Positions 46,211 to 54,763 of a stretch of DNA of 64,000 nucleotides are shown here, in pieces. The position numbers and the translations under genes were made by a program. The stretch's first letter is position 1; the number at the start of each line of letters is the position of its first letter. Source of the stretch: Sphingobacterium nematocida (GTDB taxonomy: Bacteria; Bacteroidota; Bacteroidia; Sphingobacteriales; Sphingobacteriaceae); assembly GCF_900168125.1 (NCBI RefSeq), contig NZ_FUZF01000001.1, forward strand, positions 310,001 through 374,000, in the 5' to 3' direction. The notes below the pieces were generated by a model, which ran no database searches, had not been told where the DNA came from, and saw nothing but the letters and a program-made list of their open reading frames with translations.

Positions 46211-48658
46211 CTACTCCTCTTTCAAGCTGTTGACGGGATTAAGCCGGCTCACCCGTATAGCATGGTAGAATACTGTAAGAAATGCAATCAACAAGCTTAC
46301 TGTCCCCGCTAGAATGAATACCCACACCTCCATATTAATTCTATAATTAAAATCCTGAAGCCAGTTATTCATTCCCCACCATCCTATGGGTACAGCGATA
46401 AGGATAGCAATCAAAATCAGCTTCATAAAGCCCAAAGACAACAGCTGAATAATGCTGGGCAAGCTTGCCCCCAACACCTTACGTATCCCGATTTCCTTGG
46501 TGCGTTGCTGGGTCACAAAAGATGCTAAGCCGAATAATCCCAAACAAGCAATAAAAACGGCTACACCAGCAAAGGAAGAGACAATAACCTGAGTCCGTTC
46601 CACATCTTGGTATACCTGCGCAAATCCCTCGTCCAAGAAGGTATAGTCTATCTTTTGGTTCGGCGAAAAACGGTTCCAGATCGTAGTGATATCTGCTATG
46701 CTCTGCTCCATATTTGTCGAGTTCAGCTTAATCGAGATCATATTAGGACTCCCCCCAATAATCATGGCCAGTGGTTTTACACCTTCACTACGCATGTTGT
46801 CAAATATAAAGTCTTCAACAACCCCTATTATCGTGTACGTCATAGAATTAGTGATTTTTGCACCGATAGGATTTGCAAGATGAAGATCCTTTACCATTTT
46901 TTGGTTGACCACGACAGCAGCCGAATCTGATGGTATGTTCATATTAAAATTACGTCCCTCCACCAGTTCAATACCAAATGTGGCCAGGTAGTCGTTATCG
47001 ACAATCCAATGTTGCCCACTGAGCCCAGTCTCTTCCTTCTCTTTTCCATCGATCCAGTAGGAATTTCCATTCCTCTTTGCACCATCCATCATTACCGGCA
47101 AGTAGTCTCCGATCGAGACAGAAGTCACATTCGCCAGTTCTTTTAGTTCATTCTTCAATGTCCGCTGCCTACCGTCCAAAGTACCCGTGCCTCGCAATAC
47201 CAACACCTGCTCCTTATTAAAACCAAGGTCCTTTTTCAAAATATATCGTACCTGCTGGTTAATCACCAAAGTACCTATGATGAGCGTTATTGAGGTAGCA
47301 AATTGGAATATGACCAATCCATTCCGAAACCAGTTATTACCAGTTTTCGCGCTATGGATACCTTTTAACACCGATATAGGTTTAAATTGAGAAAGATACA
47401 TGGCAGGATATACCCCCGCTATCAACCCCACCAACAAACTAAAAGCCAATATCCCCGGAATAAAATACCATTCCAACCATGGAACTGTCAAATTCTTTCC
47501 GGATACCTCATTGAAAGCAGGCATTAATGCCGCGGCGACAACCAATGCCAGCAATACAGAGATCCCACTATACAATACCGCTTCGGTAATAAATTGGACG
47601 ATCAATGTCCTTCGGTCCGAGCCTATCGTCTTTCTGATACCGACTTCCTTCGCACGGGTTGCTGCATTTGCTGTCGAAAGATTAATAAAATTGATAATGG
47701 CTATAACCAGAATAAAAAGGGCTATACCACCAAAAATATAGACCAGCCGAATATCTCCTCCATACTGGCCCTCGAACTTATTGGTACGAATATCTTTAGA
47801 ATATAAGTGGATATCCTTGATCGGTTGCAGCGTCATTTTCGCTGTCTTCCACATGTCGTCATTCACGACCATACCAGCTTGCACCATCGCCGGTTTATAA
47901 TGGTCTTGAATGTACGACTGCGTTATTTTCTCTCCGAGAGCTGCTACATCACTACCTTTTCGAACTTTGAAATACGTCGTATAGTTAGATGCTAGCCAAT
48001 TGAGCTTTTCTCCCGGATAGGGTTCATGCCCACTTAACGTCATAAAAAAGTCTAGACCATAAAGACTTGAATTGCTCGGGATATCATCGATCACCGCTTT
48101 GATTGTATAGCTATTTGCTTTATCGTTGTTCAGATAGATACTCTTACCAATAGGATCACCGTCAAAGAGTTTCTCTGCTTTACGCTTGGTGATGACCATG
48201 GTCTTAGGCTCGTCCAATGCATGTGGCAATGCACCATAGATCGTCCGGGTAGGAAAGAGTTCTAAAAGAGCCTGATCGGCATAACAAAAGCCCTCCTCTC
48301 TATACAGTTCGGGACTATTAGCTACGGTCAATTGATTGCTGCCTGCGCCAAATAAAGGATTGGCCAGCAGTCTTGCCGAAAGCTCTATTTCGGGAAACTC
48401 TTCTTTAAGCACAGGTCCTACCGGTGCTGGCATAGACAATCCTCGCAAAACGGTATTATCCTTAGTAATCGTACCCACTACCCTAAAAATCTGATCCGCG
48501 TTCGGGTAGAAACGATCGTAACTGACCTCATGATGGATGTATAACATGATCATAAGAAATATAGACATACTAAAAGCGAAGCCGCCTATCTTTATGAAGG
48601 AAAAGAAACGTTGTTTCTTTAGGCTTCTCCATGCGTTTTTTATATTATTTCTTAACAT
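46211..48658 (-). CDS. MacB/FtsX-type ABC transporter permease
   Basis: An 815-residue membrane protein with eight helices in the double FtsX arrangement. It has an N-terminal helix (KIGGFAFSMSIFLMIMLYI), a MacB-like periplasmic domain and a first FtsX block (NFINLSTANAATRAKEVGIRKTIG). A second periplasmic domain follows (about 465-670), then the second FtsX block (FVTQQRTKEIGIRKVLGASL). No ATPase subunit gene is adjacent. Such Bacteroidota permeases work with separate ATPases in mechanotransmission-type efflux of lipids, peptides or antibiotics. Its promoter looks sigma-54-like with upstream paired palindromes, so induction by an NtrC-type regulator is inferred. Confidence 0.93.
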   Translation of the reverse strand: MLRNNIKNAWRSLKKQRFFSFIKIGGFAFSMSIFLMIMLYIHHEVSYDRFYPNADQIFRVVGTITKDNTVLRGLSMPAPVGPVLKEEFPEIELSARLLANPLFGAGSNQLTVANSPELYREEGFCYADQALLELFPTRTIYGALPHALDEPKTMVITKRKAEKLFDGDPIGKSIYLNNDKANSYTIKAVIDDIPSNSSLYGLDFFMTLSGHEPYPGEKLNWLASNYTTYFKVRKGSDVAALGEKITQSYIQDHYKPAMVQAGMVVNDDMWKTAKMTLQPIKDIHLYSKDIRTNKFEGQYGGDIRLVYIFGGIALFILVIAIINFINLSTANAATRAKEVGIRKTIGSDRRTLIVQFITEAVLYSGISVLLALVVAAALMPAFNEVSGKNLTVPWLEWYFIPGILAFSLLVGLIAGVYPAMYLSQFKPISVLKGIHSAKTGNNWFRNGLVIFQFATSITLIIGTLVINQQVRYILKKDLGFNKEQVLVLRGTGTLDGRQRTLKNELKELANVTSVSIGDYLPVMMDGAKRNGNSYWIDGKEKEETGLSGQHWIVDNDYLATFGIELVEGRNFNMNIPSDSAAVVVNQKMVKDLHLANPIGAKITNSMTYTIIGVVEDFIFDNMRSEGVKPLAMIIGGSPNMISIKLNSTNMEQSIADITTIWNRFSPNQKIDYTFLDEGFAQVYQDVERTQVIVSSFAGVAVFIACLGLFGLASFVTQQRTKEIGIRKVLGASLPSIIQLLSLGFMKLILIAILIAVPIGWWGMNNWLQDFNYRINMEVWVFILAGTVSLLIAFLTVFYHAIRVSRLNPVNSLKEE

Positions 48659-48707
48659 GCGTTTTTCCAGTTATTGATCAGCAAAATGTACGACCAAACA
48701 GTGAACA

Positions 48708-48723
48708 AACAATTGTCTTGCCA
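48708..48723 (-). promoter_or_regulatory. Sigma-54-like (-24/-12) promoter of the ABC permease
   Basis: On the minus strand TGGCAAGACAATTGTT has TGGCA and TTG elements with the correct 10-base GG to GT separation; the consensus -12 C is replaced by T. The predicted start site would be about 40 bases before the permease ATG. Supported by the enhancer-like pair 55-110 bp upstream. Confidence 0.5.
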
Positions 48724-48777
48724 ACAAAACAAACACCTCATTTACAATCGATTAAAAACAAAACACCAAACAACATC

Positions 48778-48817
48778 CTGTCCGCATACGAACAAAAAAG
48801 TGTTCATATACGGACAG
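48778..48817 (-). promoter_or_regulatory. Paired palindromic activator sites upstream of the ABC permease
   Basis: Two 16-bp sites, TGTCCGCATACGAACA (48779-48794) and TGTTCATATACGGACA (48801-48816), each approximately palindromic (TGTyCG-N4-CGrACA). They are mirror images of one another and 22 bp centre to centre (two helical turns). The distance to the predicted promoter is that of NtrC-family enhancer sites. They could also fold as an RNA hairpin, but lie upstream of the predicted transcript. Confidence 0.6.
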
Positions 48818-48840
48818 TAGTTAGAATAGGCTAAAACAGA

Positions 48841-48869
48841 CACAGGCCCCGATTATCTCGAGGCCTGTG
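48841..48869 (-). terminator. Terminator of the TonB receptor-DUF4876-DUF6850 operon
   Basis: An 11-bp stem with one G.U pair and a 7-base loop (cacaggccccg / cgaggcctgtg), 36 bp after the DUF6850 stop, followed on the minus strand by tctgtttt. Confidence 0.7.
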
Positions 48870-48904
48870 ATTTTCTGTGCCTATTAGCTTAGCAGATCCG
48901 TTAT

Positions 48905-50467
48905 TTAGAAGGCATACGATAGTCCCAGTTTTCCCAGAAACCAATCCTTCCCAGGTTGGTATGCCGACGACAGTTCCAGACTCGGTAGATCACCACGTCT
49001 CAGATAATCCGCCTGTACAGTAACCGACCAGTTTCGACGATTATCAGACATCACCCATCGCGTATTCCACTCGTGCAGGCTAGCTGATTGATACCGGTAA
49101 TCGTGATGAATTATCCGTTTAGCCACGTCCCCCTCATTAATGACTGGCATGAGTAGGTTATGATTCAACGTATACTGAAATCCATAGTTTAGTTCGGCAC
49201 GTAAAGCCAATGTCTGGGCTAGCGCAAAATTATAACCGTACCCTAGACCAGAGGCCAGCTGCGTATAGCTCAACTTGTTACCTTTTTTTCCATCTTCGCG
49301 ATTCAAATCATTGAACCCAACATGTGCCATCAAAAGATTCTTCCCAAAGCTATAGTAACCTTTGGTCGATATCCTATCACGTTGACACACATAGTTATTT
49401 TGTCCAGTACTTGTACCGAGCGAATAAAGCTCATCGGCTCCACGTTCCATTTTTCCGGAAAGTGACATCGTTAGTCTACGTCCGTTTTGTAGCGGTCTAG
49501 ACCATAATAGCTCCCCCTCTACAACGTCTTTGTTGTAGTCAAGCAAAATTTTGTAACCAGTCACCGAAACATCGGTCTCTTTGAAGGACTGATTTTCTCG
49601 AATATACTTTGCATTGAAGTAAATATACTGTTCCGGTTCTATCTCGTACCGGAGATTCATGCCTGCACCTCTTCTGTTTATGAAATCTTCATAACGAATA
49701 TTGGTCGCCTTGCTATCCATGGTTCCATAGCCTTGCATCACCCAATTCGTATATATCACATTTTCTGATCCGGCAGCATTCTTATCATTTTTATAGCCCA
49801 CCCCGACCCTTTCGGATCCATAGCCCATGATACCATTCACATGGTAGGTCCACTTCGCAATGCTATAGCCTATCCCCAAGTCAAATTGCAGGTTCATATC
49901 AGCGATATTACCTCGAGGATCATTATTCGAATAATGGGAGCCTATCCTATAATCGACTCCAAGTGTGACTGGAAGCCGTCCGTCCATAAACTGTTGCTGT
50001 ACGGCCGCGTCTAGCTTATAAGTCTCCCGGTTATATTTATTCTTACGAATAGAAGCGTAATAAAAAGGTGCATCCTCGTTCCATCTAGTCTGATGTCTTA
50101 GCGCCGTACTATCCTCACTCGTGCGTTCATAAGCAAACTTGCCCCAGAAATCCGTTTTGTTCCATCGGGTCTTACCCTCTGTATCAAAACGGAACTGTTT
50201 GATACCATCGGCTCCCTGTGAGGGCTGCAACTGTCCCTGCCCCCATGATTGGGATACAGCCAATAACGATGCGCCATTTTTAAACCCATCCCGTATCCAT
50301 ACCCTATTTTTCAGGGTCATCTCGTGTAAAGGCTGATAAGCCCTATCCTGCCAATAGGCTATCGGCGTGACCGAGTCTAACTTGTTATTATTGTCGTACT
50401 GAGCCTGTGCTGGCAACAGAAAAAAAACTAACAATACAACTAACACAAAAGGCTTTAAAGGCAACAT
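48905..50467 (-). CDS. DUF6850 family outer membrane beta-barrel protein
   Basis: A 520-residue outer membrane protein with a signal peptide (1-22, ending LPAQAQ). Almost the whole mature chain consists of alternating amphipathic beta-strands with the aromatic ending GLSYAF. I recognise the family as DUF6850. It is the last gene of an operon, 17 bp after the DUF4876 lipoprotein gene and downstream of a TonB receptor. The repeated association suggests a partner barrel or export channel in a metal or cofactor acquisition system. The biochemical role is unknown. Confidence 0.8.
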   Translation of the reverse strand: MLPLKPFVLVVLLVFFLLPAQAQYDNNNKLDSVTPIAYWQDRAYQPLHEMTLKNRVWIRDGFKNGASLLAVSQSWGQGQLQPSQGADGIKQFRFDTEGKTRWNKTDFWGKFAYERTSEDSTALRHQTRWNEDAPFYYASIRKNKYNRETYKLDAAVQQQFMDGRLPVTLGVDYRIGSHYSNNDPRGNIADMNLQFDLGIGYSIAKWTYHVNGIMGYGSERVGVGYKNDKNAAGSENVIYTNWVMQGYGTMDSKATNIRYEDFINRRGAGMNLRYEIEPEQYIYFNAKYIRENQSFKETDVSVTGYKILLDYNKDVVEGELLWSRPLQNGRRLTMSLSGKMERGADELYSLGTSTGQNNYVCQRDRISTKGYYSFGKNLLMAHVGFNDLNREDGKKGNKLSYTQLASGLGYGYNFALAQTLALRAELNYGFQYTLNHNLLMPVINEGDVAKRIIHHDYRYQSASLHEWNTRWVMSDNRRNWSVTVQADYLRRGDLPSLELSSAYQPGKDWFLGKLGLSYAF

Positions 50468-50484
50468 TTATAGACAATTAAAAA

Positions 50485-51801
50485 TTAATTAGAAAATCCC
50501 CAAGGATTAGCTTTTATGACTACAAAGTCCTCTGTAGAATTGTTAGAGTCCTTCAGCTTTACAACACCATTTTCCGTTTTTTCAGTCTTACGTATAATCG
50601 ATTGTGAAGAATACCTACCCGCCGTCGCAAAGCTGAAACCCGCATCCACACTAGCATGTAGCTTCTTTGGTATACGATCGGCTGCCAAGGTAGGCTGCAC
50701 CTCTACACCATCCGTAATCCAACTAATTGGCAATTGCTTATAGACAACAGCACCAGTACCTGGAGCTACCGACTGCGGCGCATAATAACCTTTAAGCGCA
50801 TCTACCTCAGTTCTACTACTTCTCCGGAATACCACATAGCTATCTCGTCCGTTATTATCCAATACCCAATCGCTACCCTCATAAGCCAGAATCTCCAGAT
50901 TAGGTACGTCTAAGTTGTCAATATCGGAAGCCAACAGCTTCTTCCCTGGTATTTCGCCATAGTGCACCTCAAAATTCGCCTTGCTCAGATCTACCGTTAG
51001 ATCGGGGTTACGCACGCTAACCTCTTTTCCATTGTTTCCGACAAAAGGCACCTTATGATTCAAAGCATTCTGTGCGATCACAATACTTTTTCCAGGCTGC
51101 ACTGGATGTGACTTCCCTGTACCAGGCACCATAAGCAAGTCGCTAAGGTATACATAATCCGTGTTAGCCGCTTCGCCTATGCTATTACTAACAGACCTAG
51201 ACCAATCCATCTGTCCGTTGCTTTGATAATAATATTTTTCTGTATCAGTGGTACTTTGTTTCCCCCAAGCGCGTGCGATGTAGAGACTATCGGCATACAA
51301 TACACGATCCGTATTATTGTGAATCTCTATAAACTGATCTCTGAATACAGCACCTTCCTTTGTATCTGATCCGGCGTAATAGATCTGCTTGATCACAAAA
51401 TCACCAATCAGCCCGGTCACCAGCTCCATATCGATAGTCGCTGAAAAATCCAGGTTATAGTTTTTCAACGAAGCATTAAATACCACGTCATCCGCTTTCT
51501 CAATCCCGGTCAGATTCTTATAATTTTCTTTCGTGATGGTCACCGAGGCATCGATATCATATTTCCCAGGAGCCAATCCATCCATGGTCACTATACCATC
51601 CGAAGGCTTGAACAGGGCGCTGTTTCCGGTAGAGAGATTGGTCAATTTAAGTTCCACCTTAGTAAGGTCCAATTTTGTATTCAGCTGCTCATCCGCATAG
51701 CTCAATTTGACCTGCACATCTATCGGTTGAATAGTAGGCCCATCCTTTTTACAAGCCGCAAAAGGTAATAATAAGAAAGGTATTAAATAACGTGTTTTCA
51801 T
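50485..51801 (-). CDS. DUF4876 domain lipoprotein
   Basis: A 438-residue lipoprotein with signal ending LPFAAC (Cys17) and KKDG after it. The first 110 residues look like a beta-sandwich (KVELKLTNLSTGNSALF, DGLAPGKYDIDASVT). The remaining DUF4876 region has FIEIHNNTDRVLYADSLYIA, reminiscent of a lamin-tail-like fold, and GSDWVLDNNGRDSYVVFR. It is the middle gene of the TonB receptor - DUF4876 - DUF6850 operon. Probably a surface-exposed partner of the receptor; ligand unknown. Confidence 0.8.
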   Translation of the reverse strand: MKTRYLIPFLLLPFAACKKDGPTIQPIDVQVKLSYADEQLNTKLDLTKVELKLTNLSTGNSALFKPSDGIVTMDGLAPGKYDIDASVTITKENYKNLTGIEKADDVVFNASLKNYNLDFSATIDMELVTGLIGDFVIKQIYYAGSDTKEGAVFRDQFIEIHNNTDRVLYADSLYIARAWGKQSTTDTEKYYYQSNGQMDWSRSVSNSIGEAANTDYVYLSDLLMVPGTGKSHPVQPGKSIVIAQNALNHKVPFVGNNGKEVSVRNPDLTVDLSKANFEVHYGEIPGKKLLASDIDNLDVPNLEILAYEGSDWVLDNNGRDSYVVFRRSSRTEVDALKGYYAPQSVAPGTGAVVYKQLPISWITDGVEVQPTLAADRIPKKLHASVDAGFSFATAGRYSSQSIIRKTEKTENGVVKLKDSNNSTEDFVVIKANPWGFSN

Positions 51802-51856
51802 TATAATAACGTGTTTTTATATGCTTTAGTAATTGTTTGTTATCGATATTAAAAAG

Positions 51857-54634
51857 TTAAAACTTATAGGTCATCTGTGCTCCATAATTAGGCGTTCCGT
51901 TTGGTGCTCGCACAGTTCCAGCGGCCTCTTTATAAATTCTTGGCTGATAATCAAGAAAATTATAGACGTTAAAAGACAGGTACAGATTCTTACCGATTTC
52001 CTTAGCCATACTCAGGCTAAAATTCCAGTATGTCAGATTATCCATCGCTCTTCGTTTCATAACGTCTTCTTTTCGCTTATTGAACAGCTCCTCATGATGT
52101 GCGTTGTTGGGATCAAACTGATCGACAACGTAGTGGGTGAGATCTTTGGTGTAATACTCTCTTGGATAAAAATCCTTAAGACTAGACTTGGTATAATTCA
52201 AGAGTTCGACGTCGGCACTCAACTCGATAATAAGCCGCAACCTCGGCACATGCGTCGAACTACGTATAGACCCGCGACTGAGATAGTTGCGTCTTTGGGT
52301 CGATGGGAATAAACCGATATGTACAATATTATCCGCTGTCTCCTTATCATTGAATGATGCGGACTCCAGATTAGGATCTTTATTGACCGAAGAAGTCAAT
52401 GCCGCTGTGGCCGAGAATGAGGTCATAATCGCGCTAATCCGTGGGGTACTATACATGACCTCAACCCCAAGGTTATCATTAGATCGATCGTTAGTAAAAT
52501 AATTATCACTGATCAAGTACCGCCTATAACCTGTGATGTCGAGCATCGGCTTCTGTCCTGGAACAGGAGTTGCTTTATATTCAGGTAGCAGCAATGTCTG
52601 CCGTTGCCCTACAGTGGATACCACACGATCATTCCGTTTATAGAATAGGTTGGCCCGTAGCGAATGTCCTACCTTATTCCATGTTAATGAAGTTTCGAGT
52701 GTCTGCCCTACACTACTTTTAAGCCCCTTGCTATCTACATCATTACGATGTACATAAAATATTACCATGCTCTCCGCTACCTTTCCATTGTATGCATTCA
52801 GCAATAAGATATCCTCGAATGACGGTCCAGGGTAAAGGTGCGCCAATCCTGGAGATTTGAAAGAAATACCATAAGCCACCCCCAGCCTAAGATTGTCGCT
52901 AAGCTTATAATTAATATTCGTCCTCGGTGAAAGAGAGGAATATCCATTCATGATATCCCATCGTACACCTGCCTGCATGTTAAGTTCACGTCCCATCAGC
53001 TCCATTCTAACGGCGTCATCTAGGTAAATCCCTATATTCTGTAGGTTATGCGCCAGTGAAAAATCGTAGTACCTATCCGATGCATTACCGCCCAGATCTT
53101 TTTTAGGACGAGATGGGTCCACAATACGTCCTCTGCCTAGATTCGTGTCAAAGCTATAGTTGGCACCAAGACTAAACCGGTGCTGCACTTCCCCTGTATA
53201 GTACCTTCCATTCATCTCTAGACGACCATTTAGATTGAACGGTCTATTCTCCACATGATCTACAGCATCATATTGCCCCGGAGCATATTCGGCTTCTACT
53301 ATCCCAGAGTACAACGTGTCTGTATAAAATACGGGATCTCCGTTATAGTAATATTCCCGATAAGTTGTTTGTAAAGAAGAGCTCGCCCCTAGATTAAAAC
53401 CGATACGATCGATAATACTATTCTTTACCGTAATCGATGTACGACTAGATGCATTCCAGTTGGATCCCCCGAACGACACCGCATTAGACAAAGGATCGTC
53501 TGGATCTTTATTAACCCCATCAAGTACCCTGTTGTATGTTGCCGACAGGGTCTGTTTCACCTGCCCATAAGTATTGGTCCATATCGCGCTACCATTGATT
53601 CTTCGGTACTGTTTCAGTTTATCCCTATTATCCGCATATGAGTTGACATAACCTGCATCGAGGTTCATCATTCCCCATTTTTTGCCCAGCGCAAAACCCT
53701 TTGAAAGACCATATGAAGTTGCATTGCTACGAACTTGTAACCTGAAAAAAGCTGGAGTCCGACCAGCCTGCCTCTCGACGATGACCGCTCCATTAGAAAT
53801 ATCACCATAGCGCACGGGAGCTACACCTGATATCACCTCCACACTTTCAATATTCTCCACTGGGATCTGTCTTAAATCGATACCACCAAACACATTTTCA
53901 CCCGAATAAGAAGTACTAGAAATGGGTCTTCCTTTGGTACCATAGTCCGATGGACGGATCGCATTAGTCGCATTAGACATGCCGGTGATACCGGGATTAC
54001 GTCCTCCCATATTTCCATTATTGCTCATCGCTATATCATCAACGATAATCGCCACACCAAAAGCATTTCCCAGTTCATGTACATCTCGAGCACGTCCTGT
54101 AGTCTGTGAAAAAGCCCCACGCAAAGTCAAATTCTGCATCTCCTGTACCGAAGGACCTGTATTCATTCGATTAGGCAAGCGGTTCAATAAATCATTAAGA
54201 CTTAATGCCGGAAACCGCTCGATCATCTCCCTATCAAATACCAGCGATGAGTTACTCCGCTGCCCCTGCGAAGCCACGACCGGCACTTCTTCCAGGGCTA
54301 AGCTATTGTCCAGCAGCGTAACCGTAGACACCTCGCCCTCAGTATTTAATACCAGTGAAATATTCTTGGTCTTCTTCCCTATAAAACCGATCTGAAGGGT
54401 GTTCTTCGCATTTGCCGTTTGCTTGGGTATATGCAAGTGATACATTCCATTTGCATCTGTAGAGACGGTCTGCTCTAATTCGACCAAGGTTACTTTAGCC
54501 CCCACCAATGGTTTGTTATCTACACCTACAACCTTTCCTTTGATAGATCTGTCCTGAGCGAGCAATGTCGTACAGATCAACAATTGCATCACTACAACAA
54601 CAGAAAACCGAACAAAACAGGCAAAATAATGCAT
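51857..54634 (-). CDS. TonB-dependent receptor with carboxypeptidase-regulatory domain
   Basis: A 925-residue outer membrane receptor. Signal peptide ends near residue 26 (CTTLLAQ). The regulatory domain is about 30-115 (IKGKVVGVDNKPLVGAKVTL), the plug about 125-285 (LSLNDLLNRLPNRMNTGPSV, VAIIVDDIAMSNNGN, SVEVISGVAPVRYGDISNGA), and the barrel ends YGAQMTYKF. It heads an operon with DUF4876 and DUF6850 genes. The promoter has a perfect -7 element and a Fur-box-like site, shared in form with the siderophore receptor and the divergent cytochrome c peroxidase. Import of iron or another metal complex is inferred. Confidence 0.93.
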   Translation of the reverse strand: MHYFACFVRFSVVVVMQLLICTTLLAQDRSIKGKVVGVDNKPLVGAKVTLVELEQTVSTDANGMYHLHIPKQTANAKNTLQIGFIGKKTKNISLVLNTEGEVSTVTLLDNSLALEEVPVVASQGQRSNSSLVFDREMIERFPALSLNDLLNRLPNRMNTGPSVQEMQNLTLRGAFSQTTGRARDVHELGNAFGVAIIVDDIAMSNNGNMGGRNPGITGMSNATNAIRPSDYGTKGRPISSTSYSGENVFGGIDLRQIPVENIESVEVISGVAPVRYGDISNGAVIVERQAGRTPAFFRLQVRSNATSYGLSKGFALGKKWGMMNLDAGYVNSYADNRDKLKQYRRINGSAIWTNTYGQVKQTLSATYNRVLDGVNKDPDDPLSNAVSFGGSNWNASSRTSITVKNSIIDRIGFNLGASSSLQTTYREYYYNGDPVFYTDTLYSGIVEAEYAPGQYDAVDHVENRPFNLNGRLEMNGRYYTGEVQHRFSLGANYSFDTNLGRGRIVDPSRPKKDLGGNASDRYYDFSLAHNLQNIGIYLDDAVRMELMGRELNMQAGVRWDIMNGYSSLSPRTNINYKLSDNLRLGVAYGISFKSPGLAHLYPGPSFEDILLLNAYNGKVAESMVIFYVHRNDVDSKGLKSSVGQTLETSLTWNKVGHSLRANLFYKRNDRVVSTVGQRQTLLLPEYKATPVPGQKPMLDITGYRRYLISDNYFTNDRSNDNLGVEVMYSTPRISAIMTSFSATAALTSSVNKDPNLESASFNDKETADNIVHIGLFPSTQRRNYLSRGSIRSSTHVPRLRLIIELSADVELLNYTKSSLKDFYPREYYTKDLTHYVVDQFDPNNAHHEELFNKRKEDVMKRRAMDNLTYWNFSLSMAKEIGKNLYLSFNVYNFLDYQPRIYKEAAGTVRAPNGTPNYGAQMTYKF

Positions 54635-54650
54635 CCTAAAGCGCGTTAAT

Positions 54651-54685
54651 AATTTTAAATAAGTCTAAATAACACCGCAAATGTA
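54651..54685 (-). promoter_or_regulatory. Promoter and Fur-box-like operator of the TonB receptor-DUF4876 operon
   Basis: A perfect -7 element TACATTTG on the minus strand (54678-54685) is followed after 5 bp by a 22-bp site (54651-54672) containing TTATTTAGA and an imperfect inverted arm. Site position relative to the -7 box is nearly the same (4-5 bp) as at the siderophore receptor promoter. Confidence 0.62.
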
Positions 54686-54710
54686 ACAAACCTATTGCTT
54701 TATTCGAAAC

Positions 54711-54746
54711 AATTTTTAATCAATCTAAATAATAATGTTATTTTTG
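54711..54746 (+). promoter_or_regulatory. Promoter and Fur-box-like operator of the cytochrome c peroxidase gene
   Basis: Site 54711-54732 matches the site at 54651-54672 in 19 of 22 positions and lies over the -33 region. The -7 element TATTTTTG is at 54739-54746, 17 bp before the ATG. The repressor site thus covers the promoter. Confidence 0.6.
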
Positions 54747-54763
54747 CAGGATAGAGACGAGAA

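Noticed and set aside
48681..48700. Alternative sigma-54-like sequence TGGTCGTACATTTTGC
   Set aside because: The spacing between GG and GC is 11 rather than 10 bases; the match at 48708-48723 fits better.
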